64,000 nt of DNA. Source: G963663315 sp965214205. GTDB lineage: Bacteria; Pseudomonadota; Gammaproteobacteria; Arenicellales; Poriferihabitantaceae. The notes beneath the pieces were generated by a model. It ran no database searches. It had not been told where the DNA came from and was given only the letters and a program-made list of their open reading frames with translations. The position numbers and the translations under genes are program-made. Positions 58,934-64,000 of this stretch are shown here, one piece after another; position 1 is the first letter of the stretch, and the number at the start of each line of letters is the position of its first letter. Location: assembly GCA_965214205.1 (NCBI GenBank), contig OZ243941.1, positions 1,488,001 to 1,552,000 on the forward strand. The letters run 5' to 3'.

Positions 58934-60796
58934 ATGAAGAACCCCGCCCCCAAGAGCCTCAATACCGAAGGATTAAGCGGTATTACCACCGACCCGTTGC
59001 CCGGTTCAAGCAAGATCTACGTGGTCGGGAGCCGCGAGGATATTCGCGTACCGATGCGCCGTATCAAACTGGATCCGACCCTGATCAAGGGGTTGGACAA
59101 TTCCGAGTCCGTTGAAACCAACGAACCGCTTGATGTATACGATACTTCCGGACCTTATACGGATCCGGAAGCGACGATTAATCTGGAGCAGGGGCTTGAC
59201 CGCCTCCGGGAAACCTGGATCAGGGAGCGCGAAGACACGGAGCAGTTGCAGAATTTCAGTTCCGATTTTACCCGCCAGAGGAACAGGGACAGTGAAACGC
59301 TGGCGGTATTCAGGAACCGGACGTTACCCCGAAAGGCGCGGCCTGGCCGGCGCGTAACCCAGATGCATTATGCGCGTCAGGGCATCGTGACCCCGGAAAT
59401 GGAGTTTATCGCGATCCGGGAAAACATGGGCAGACTGGCGGCGGCTGAGTCAGCCGGAAATGGTTCGGCGCCGATGATTACGCCGGAATTTGTTCGCCGG
59501 GAAGTGGCGGAGGGCAGGGCGATTATCCCCGCCAACATCAATCATCCGGAATCCGAACCGATGATCATCGGGCGAAATTTTCTGGTCAAGGTCAATGCCA
59601 ATATCGGTAATTCCGCTCTGGGGTCCTCGATTGAGGAAGAAGTCGAAAAGATGGTATGGGGAATCCGCTGGGGCGGTGATACTACCATGGATCTGTCCAC
59701 CGGGAAAAACATCCATGAGACGCGGGAGTGGATTATCCGCAATTCGCCCGTTCCGATTGGCACCGTGCCGGTTTATCAGGCGTTGGAAAAATGCAGGGGG
59801 GTCGCGGAAGACCTGACCTGGGAATTGATGAGAGATACCCTGATCGAGCAGGCCGAGCAGGGCGTGGATTATTTTACATTGCACGCCGGGGTGCGGTTGC
59901 ATCATATACCAATGACTGTGGACCGGGTGACCGGCATCGTATCGCGCGGCGGCTCGATCATGGCGAAATGGTGTCTGGCGCACCATCAGGAGAATTTCCT
60001 GTATACCCGGTTCGAGGAAATCTGTGAAATCATGAAGGCGTATGACGTGTCTTTCTCGCTGGGGGACGGGTTGCGGCCGGGCAGTATCGCCGATGCCAAT
60101 GACGCGGCCCAGTTCGCGGAGCTTGAAACACTCGGAGAGCTGACCCAAATCGCCTGGAAACACGATGTACAGGTCATGATTGAAGGGCCGGGACACGTGC
60201 CGATGCACAAGATCAAGGAGAACATGGACAAGCAGCTCGAGGTTTGCCACGAAGCGCCGTTTTATACATTAGGCCCACTGGTGACCGATATCGCCCCTGG
60301 CTATGATCATATTACATCCGGCATCGGCGCCGCCATGATCGGCTGGTTCGGCACTGCAATGCTTTGTTATGTTACGCCGAAAGAGCATCTTGGACTGCCG
60401 GACAAGGATGACGTGAAAACAGGCATCATTACCTACAAGATTGCGGCCCATGCGGCGGATCTGGCGAAAGGGCATCCCGGCGCGCAGATACGGGATGACG
60501 CGATGTCCAAGGCGCGGTTCGAATTTCGCTGGATTGATCAGTTCAATATTGGATTCGACCCGGATACGGCCAGGGCCTTTCACGATCAGACCCTGCCCAA
60601 GGCATCGGCCAAGGTCGCTCATTTCTGCTCGATGTGCGGCCCGAAGTTCTGTTCCATGAAGATCTCCCAGGAGGTGCGGGACACTTATGGCCAGCAGCAG
60701 AAAGTTCAGATCGACCAGGGCATGAAGGAAAAATCCAGGGAATTTCTGGAAGGCGGCAGTGAAATTTACAAGCCGCTCCACTCCGTGGGCGAGTGA
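58934..60796 (+). CDS. thiC: Phosphomethylpyrimidine synthase ThiC
   Basis: 620 residues from ATG 58934, with GGAGA five bases upstream; the GTG at 58910 lacks a ribosome site. Conserved blocks: ARQGIVTPEMEF, DTTMDLSTGKNIHETR, YFTLHAGV, and the C-terminal radical-SAM cluster CSMCGPKFCSM (C-x2-C-x4-C), which is unusual in lying at the C-terminus. ThiC rearranges aminoimidazole ribotide to HMP phosphate. First gene of the riboswitch-controlled operon thiC-thiO-thiS-thiG-thiDE. Confidence 0.97.
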   Translation: MKNPAPKSLNTEGLSGITTDPLPGSSKIYVVGSREDIRVPMRRIKLDPTLIKGLDNSESVETNEPLDVYDTSGPYTDPEATINLEQGLDRLRETWIREREDTEQLQNFSSDFTRQRNRDSETLAVFRNRTLPRKARPGRRVTQMHYARQGIVTPEMEFIAIRENMGRLAAAESAGNGSAPMITPEFVRREVAEGRAIIPANINHPESEPMIIGRNFLVKVNANIGNSALGSSIEEEVEKMVWGIRWGGDTTMDLSTGKNIHETREWIIRNSPVPIGTVPVYQALEKCRGVAEDLTWELMRDTLIEQAEQGVDYFTLHAGVRLHHIPMTVDRVTGIVSRGGSIMAKWCLAHHQENFLYTRFEEICEIMKAYDVSFSLGDGLRPGSIADANDAAQFAELETLGELTQIAWKHDVQVMIEGPGHVPMHKIKENMDKQLEVCHEAPFYTLGPLVTDIAPGYDHITSGIGAAMIGWFGTAMLCYVTPKEHLGLPDKDDVKTGIITYKIAAHAADLAKGHPGAQIRDDAMSKARFEFRWIDQFNIGFDPDTARAFHDQTLPKASAKVAHFCSMCGPKFCSMKISQEVRDTYGQQQKVQIDQGMKEKSREFLEGGSEIYKPLHSVGE

Positions 60797-60802
60797 ATTC
60801 TG

Positions 60803-61927
60803 ATGCCGGGGCAATCATTCGCGATTGTCGGCGCCGGTCTGGCGGGCCGATTGATGGCCTGGCAACTGCTTCAGGAGGGGTCTGCGGTTACCCTGATTGA
60901 GGGGCGTGACCGGCAGGGCGGAACCAGCGCCGGATTGACCGCGGCGGCCATGATCGCGCCTTATACCGAGGCCGCGCTGAAAGACGGGCTCGTGTGTGAT
61001 ATCGGCGTCGCCAGCATGGAATTGTGGCCGAAAATAATCGCGGGCCTGGAGCAATCTACGGCGCTTCCGATCTATTACCGCGCTCTGGGGACCCTGGTGG
61101 TCGCGCATGGTTCGGACCGGGAGGACTGGAGCGGATTCAACTCGATGGCGGCCTCCAGACTCGGTGAGTCGAGTTTTCAGCGGCTGAACCGCGAGCGTAT
61201 CCGTGTTCTCGAACCCGGTCTGGCCGAGCGATTCGCCGAGGCGAGCTATTTTCCGGATGAGGCGGTATTGTCCAACCACCAGCTTTATCAGGCGTTGAAC
61301 GAGGCCCTGGAGAAATACGGCGTCAACTGGCTGGAAAATCATCCGGTGTCCTGCCTGGAAGAGGTCTGGCGATCCGGCCGTTTTGACTGGGTGATTGATT
61401 GCCGGGGATTGGGCGCGTTCAATGAATCACCGGATGATTCCGGGATTTCCCAGGCCGATTTGAGAGGGGTGCGCGGGGAACTGATCCGGGTTTACGCCCC
61501 TGAAGTGAATATCCAGAGAGCCATTCGATTGATTCATCCGAGATACCCGCTCTATATGGCGCCCCACGGCGACCATGTTTATGTGGTTGGAGCCACGGAG
61601 ATAGAAAGCGACGCGATGCATGATGTGACCGTCCGTTCGGCGCTTGAATTATTGTCCGCGCTGTTTATCGTCCACAGTGGTTTCGCGGAAGCGCGGATTC
61701 TGTCGATGGAGGCCAACTGCCGACCGGCCTATCCCGATAATATGCCGCGGGTGCGTGTCTGCGGCCGGACGATTTCCGTGAACGGCCTGTATCGGCACGG
61801 CTATCTTTTCGCGCCCGCATTGCTGGCGGATGTCCACAATTATATCAACGGTGATACGGGGAGGATCCGATTCGGTCAGTTGTTCGAATCAGTCAATGCG
61901 GACGTGAAGAATGAAAATTACGGTTAG
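60803..61927 (+). CDS. thiO: Glycine oxidase ThiO
   Basis: 374 residues. FAD-binding Rossmann motif FAIVGAGLAGRLMAWQLLQ at the start (G-x-G-x2-G), with the second acidic residue in TLIEGRD. C-terminal FAD/substrate region: NGLYRHGYLFAPAL. It oxidises glycine to the imine used in thiazole synthesis in place of ThiH. Six bases after thiC, and it overlaps thiS by 17 bases. The DAO-superfamily fold could also serve tRNA mnm5U modification (MnmC-like), but the context decides for ThiO. Confidence 0.93.
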   Translation: MPGQSFAIVGAGLAGRLMAWQLLQEGSAVTLIEGRDRQGGTSAGLTAAAMIAPYTEAALKDGLVCDIGVASMELWPKIIAGLEQSTALPIYYRALGTLVVAHGSDREDWSGFNSMAASRLGESSFQRLNRERIRVLEPGLAERFAEASYFPDEAVLSNHQLYQALNEALEKYGVNWLENHPVSCLEEVWRSGRFDWVIDCRGLGAFNESPDDSGISQADLRGVRGELIRVYAPEVNIQRAIRLIHPRYPLYMAPHGDHVYVVGATEIESDAMHDVTVRSALELLSALFIVHSGFAEARILSMEANCRPAYPDNMPRVRVCGRTISVNGLYRHGYLFAPALLADVHNYINGDTGRIRFGQLFESVNADVKNENYG

Positions 61928-62123
61928 TCTCAATAATCATGCGATGCAGGTGGCGCCGGAGTCCACGCTTGCCATCCTGCTGTATTCCTGCGGATACGAT
62001 GTGGAGGCCGCGCCGTTTGCGGTGGCGGTCAACAGTACCTTCGTCCCCAGGGAGCAATACGATACCCGGATACTCGAGGACCAGGACCTGATCGACATTG
62101 TGCGGCCTGTTTCCGGCGGTTAA
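61911..62123 (+). CDS. thiS: Sulfur carrier protein ThiS
   Basis: 70 residues of the ubiquitin-like fold: MKITVSLNNHAMQVAPES, then FAVAVNSTFVPREQY. It ends in the di-glycine needed for thiocarboxylate formation (IVRPVSGG). It carries sulfur for ThiG. Its start lies inside the end of thiO, giving tight coupling. No thiF adenylyltransferase is in view; it must be elsewhere or replaced by MoeB. Confidence 0.95.
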   Translation: MKITVSLNNHAMQVAPESTLAILLYSCGYDVEAAPFAVAVNSTFVPREQYDTRILEDQDLIDIVRPVSGG

Positions 62124-62136
62124 CGGGCAGTTGGCT

Positions 62137-62970
62137 ATGGTGGCTGGATCATTAACCCCGGACCCGTGTTCCGATGGCTGGGAGGTCTACGGCGTTGCGC
62201 TGCAAAGCCGGTTTCTGATTGGCAGCGCCCAATATCCGTCGCCGCTGGTTTTGCGACAGGCGGTGGAAAAATCCGGGGCGCAGGTAATTACCGTGTCCCT
62301 GCGGCGTCAATCTCCGGAGCGGCAAAGCGGAAATCAGTTCTGGGAAGGGCTGCGCGCTCTGGGTATCCATATTCTGCCGAATACCGCGGGTTGTCACACG
62401 GTCAAGGAAGCCGTTGCCCTGGCGCAGATGAGTCGGGAGCTGTTTTCCACCAACTGGATCAAGCTGGAAGTGATCGGCGATGATTACAATTTGCAACCCG
62501 ATCCCCTGAAACTGGTCGAGGCCGCGGAAAAACTGATTGCCCTGGATTTCAATGTTTTCCCCTATTGTACGGATGACCTGGTTTTATGCAGAACCCTGGC
62601 GGAAGCGGGCTGTGAGGTGGTCATGCCCTGGGGGTCGCCGATCGGCACCGGTCAGGGCTTGATCAACCCGTATGCTCTGGAGTCCATTCGGGATCGTCTG
62701 CCCGAGACCAGGCTGATTATTGACGCCGGTCTGGGGAAACCTTCCGATGCCTGTCAGGCCATGGAAATGGGTTACGATGGCGTACTGCTGAATACAGCCG
62801 TGGCGAAAGCGGTTGACCCGGTCAGTATGGCGGATTCCTTTCGGGGCGCGATCATTGCCGGGCGGCTGGCCTTCCAGGCAGGCGTGATTCGCAAGCGGCA
62901 GAGCGCCTCGCCGAGTACGCCCACCGTGGGCATGCCTTTCTGGCATCAGACTTCCCGGCAGCTTGACTGA
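62137..62970 (+). CDS. thiG: Thiazole synthase ThiG
   Basis: 277 residues from ATG 62137; the GTG at 62098 overlaps thiS and is less likely. TIM barrel with the Schiff-base lysine in NWIKLEVIGDD, the phosphate loop MPWGSPIGTGQGL, and DAGLGKPSDACQAMEMG. It makes thiazole phosphate from DXP, the ThiS thiocarboxylate and dehydroglycine (from ThiO). Thirteen bases after thiS. Confidence 0.96.
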   Translation: MVAGSLTPDPCSDGWEVYGVALQSRFLIGSAQYPSPLVLRQAVEKSGAQVITVSLRRQSPERQSGNQFWEGLRALGIHILPNTAGCHTVKEAVALAQMSRELFSTNWIKLEVIGDDYNLQPDPLKLVEAAEKLIALDFNVFPYCTDDLVLCRTLAEAGCEVVMPWGSPIGTGQGLINPYALESIRDRLPETRLIIDAGLGKPSDACQAMEMGYDGVLLNTAVAKAVDPVSMADSFRGAIIAGRLAFQAGVIRKRQSASPSTPTVGMPFWHQTSRQLD

Positions 62971-64000
62971 TCATCCAGACGAGCGGGCCGTACTGGTGGT
63001 CGGTGGGACAGACCCGACCTCCGGAGCCGGCATTCATCTCGACAACCGCGTTCTGCAAACCCTGGGATTGCATGGGTTTTTCGCAATCAGCGCCATTACG
63101 GCCCAGAACAGTCATGGAGTTTCCTTGTGCAGCGCGGTCACCGGAAAGCCATTCGATCAGCAACTGGAATGCCTCCAGGCCGAATTTGCCCCCCGTGCCA
63201 TCAAGGCCGGTCTGATCTGTGATCGCGAACAGATGCGGTCTGTCTGTTCGCTGCAGGAGCGGTTCGGTTGCCCGCTGATTCAGGACCCGGTAATGGTCAG
63301 CTCATCGGGCGGGGTGATGGTTGGCGCCGAAACAGTTCGCGAGAGTGTCATGCAGGCGGCAGACCGGATTACCCTGTTGACCCCCAATATCGCGGAAGCG
63401 CAGGCGCTGGCCGGCATGAAGATCAAATGCCGCGCTGATCTGGTTGCCGCATCAGAGCGGATACTGGAATCCGGAATATCCAGCCTGTTGATCAAGGGCG
63501 GGCATCTGGATGGCACGGCGTCCGGTGATACCGGCGATACCGCAAATGAATGTTGCGATTATTTCAGCGATGGCGATGAAAGTTTCTGGATAGTGAGCCC
63601 GCGGATGCAAAAAGGGAATGCAGTCCGGGGCACGGGCTGCACCCTGGCTACGGCCATTGCCGGAGCCATGGCGCTGGGACACGATCTGCGGGACGCCATT
63701 ATTCTGGCGAGGAGCGTGACCGGGCGCAATATCGGACAGCGTTATCAATTGGGCGGAATGAGGTTTCAGGCATGTCAGTCCTGGCCGGATCATTATCGGC
63801 AACTGCCCACACTGCGCTACACAAATCCACAGAAGAAAAAACGGACCTTTGCCCGATGCGATACCGACCGCCTCGGCATCTATCCGGTGGTCGATAGCGC
63901 TGAATGGGTACGCCGTCTACTCGAAGCCGGAGTGCGAACGATCCAGTTGCGCATCAAGAATGCCGGTAAGAATACCAGCGACCGGCATATCGAGACGGAA
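62963..64000 (+). CDS. Bifunctional HMP kinase / thiamine phosphate synthase ThiDE (3' end outside window)
   Basis: Open from TTG 62963 (overlapping the thiG stop) to the window edge without a stop. The ThiD part (about residues 1-275) shows VLVVGGTDPTSGAGIHLDN, LIQDPVMVSSSGG, TPNIAEAQAL and the ATP/Mg region RGTGCTLATAIAGAMA. A linker leads to the start of a ThiE barrel: LGIYPVVDSAEWVRRLLE, then TIQLRIKN. The fusion carries out HMP-P phosphorylation and coupling to the thiazole. The start and end remain to be confirmed. Confidence 0.9.
   Translation, partial: MTDHPDERAVLVVGGTDPTSGAGIHLDNRVLQTLGLHGFFAISAITAQNSHGVSLCSAVTGKPFDQQLECLQAEFAPRAIKAGLICDREQMRSVCSLQERFGCPLIQDPVMVSSSGGVMVGAETVRESVMQAADRITLLTPNIAEAQALAGMKIKCRADLVAASERILESGISSLLIKGGHLDGTASGDTGDTANECCDYFSDGDESFWIVSPRMQKGNAVRGTGCTLATAIAGAMALGHDLRDAIILARSVTGRNIGQRYQLGGMRFQACQSWPDHYRQLPTLRYTNPQKKKRTFARCDTDRLGIYPVVDSAEWVRRLLEAGVRTIQLRIKNAGKNTSDRHIETE

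Noticed and set aside
1..64000. CRISPR arrays, insertion sequences, prophage genes
   Set aside because: No regularly spaced repeats, transposase or phage structural genes were seen on either strand.

Overview
The window (roughly 55% GC by eye, densely packed, no rRNA, integrase or insertion sequence seen) reads as chromosome of a marine-type gammaproteobacterium. The housekeeping genes point that way: rhlB beside trxA, ettA, uup, prfC, rppH, tldD-pmbA and a TPP-riboswitch thiamine operon. No marker here fixes the genus. The strongest ecological signal is catabolism of the osmolytes carnitine/gamma-butyrobetaine and dimethylsulfoniopropionate (DMSP), plus one-carbon oxidation.

Layout. 1-3836: four-gene cluster of circularly permuted ATP-grasp, alpha-E, transglutaminase and Anbu proteasome-like protease. 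It is followed by an NCS2 permease with an unusual C-terminal domain, a MORN-repeat protein and a phosphoribosyltransferase (to 6746). 6791-14878: ettA, cytochrome c', b561-type cytochrome, argE-like peptidase, YHS protein, an outer-membrane porin candidate, rhlB and trxA. 14981-19949 (minus strand): Rieske ferredoxin, Rieske oxygenase, 2-hydroxyacid dehydrogenase and a SulP-STAS-cNMP transporter in one apparent operon. 20067-30749: pyruvate kinase, sucCD, NAD-dependent formate dehydrogenase (fused gamma-beta subunit plus alpha subunit), formate-THF ligase and an odd HisA paralogue.

30907-43528: a dmdB-like CoA ligase diverges from a dmdA-like DMSP demethylase. A plus-strand operon follows, carrying beta-keto acid cleavage enzyme, carnitine dehydrogenase fused to a thioesterase, SDR, acyl-CoA dehydrogenase, NDP-forming acyl-CoA synthetase, CaiD-like hydratase, DddP-like DMSP lyase and a GNAT. 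Together these can be read as gamma-butyrobetaine to crotonobetainyl-CoA to carnitine to dehydrocarnitine to glycine betaine, with DMSP demethylation and cleavage alongside. Methyl groups released by DmdA onto THF could end as formate for the upstream Fhs and formate dehydrogenase.

43604-48038: an AT-richer island with a Dcm-type methylase, Vsr and EcoRII-type endonuclease, a frameshifted DUF4145 gene, and a decayed parDE locus in which the toxin has lost its middle. 48054-58661: YbdK, tRNA-Ser(TGA), pgeF, uup, prfC, a SleB-like hydrolase, a nitrilase-family amidase, tldD-pmbA and rppH. 58731-64000: TPP riboswitch and thiC-thiO-thiS-thiG-thiDE, the last gene running off the window. No gene-free stretch exceeds about 300 bases.
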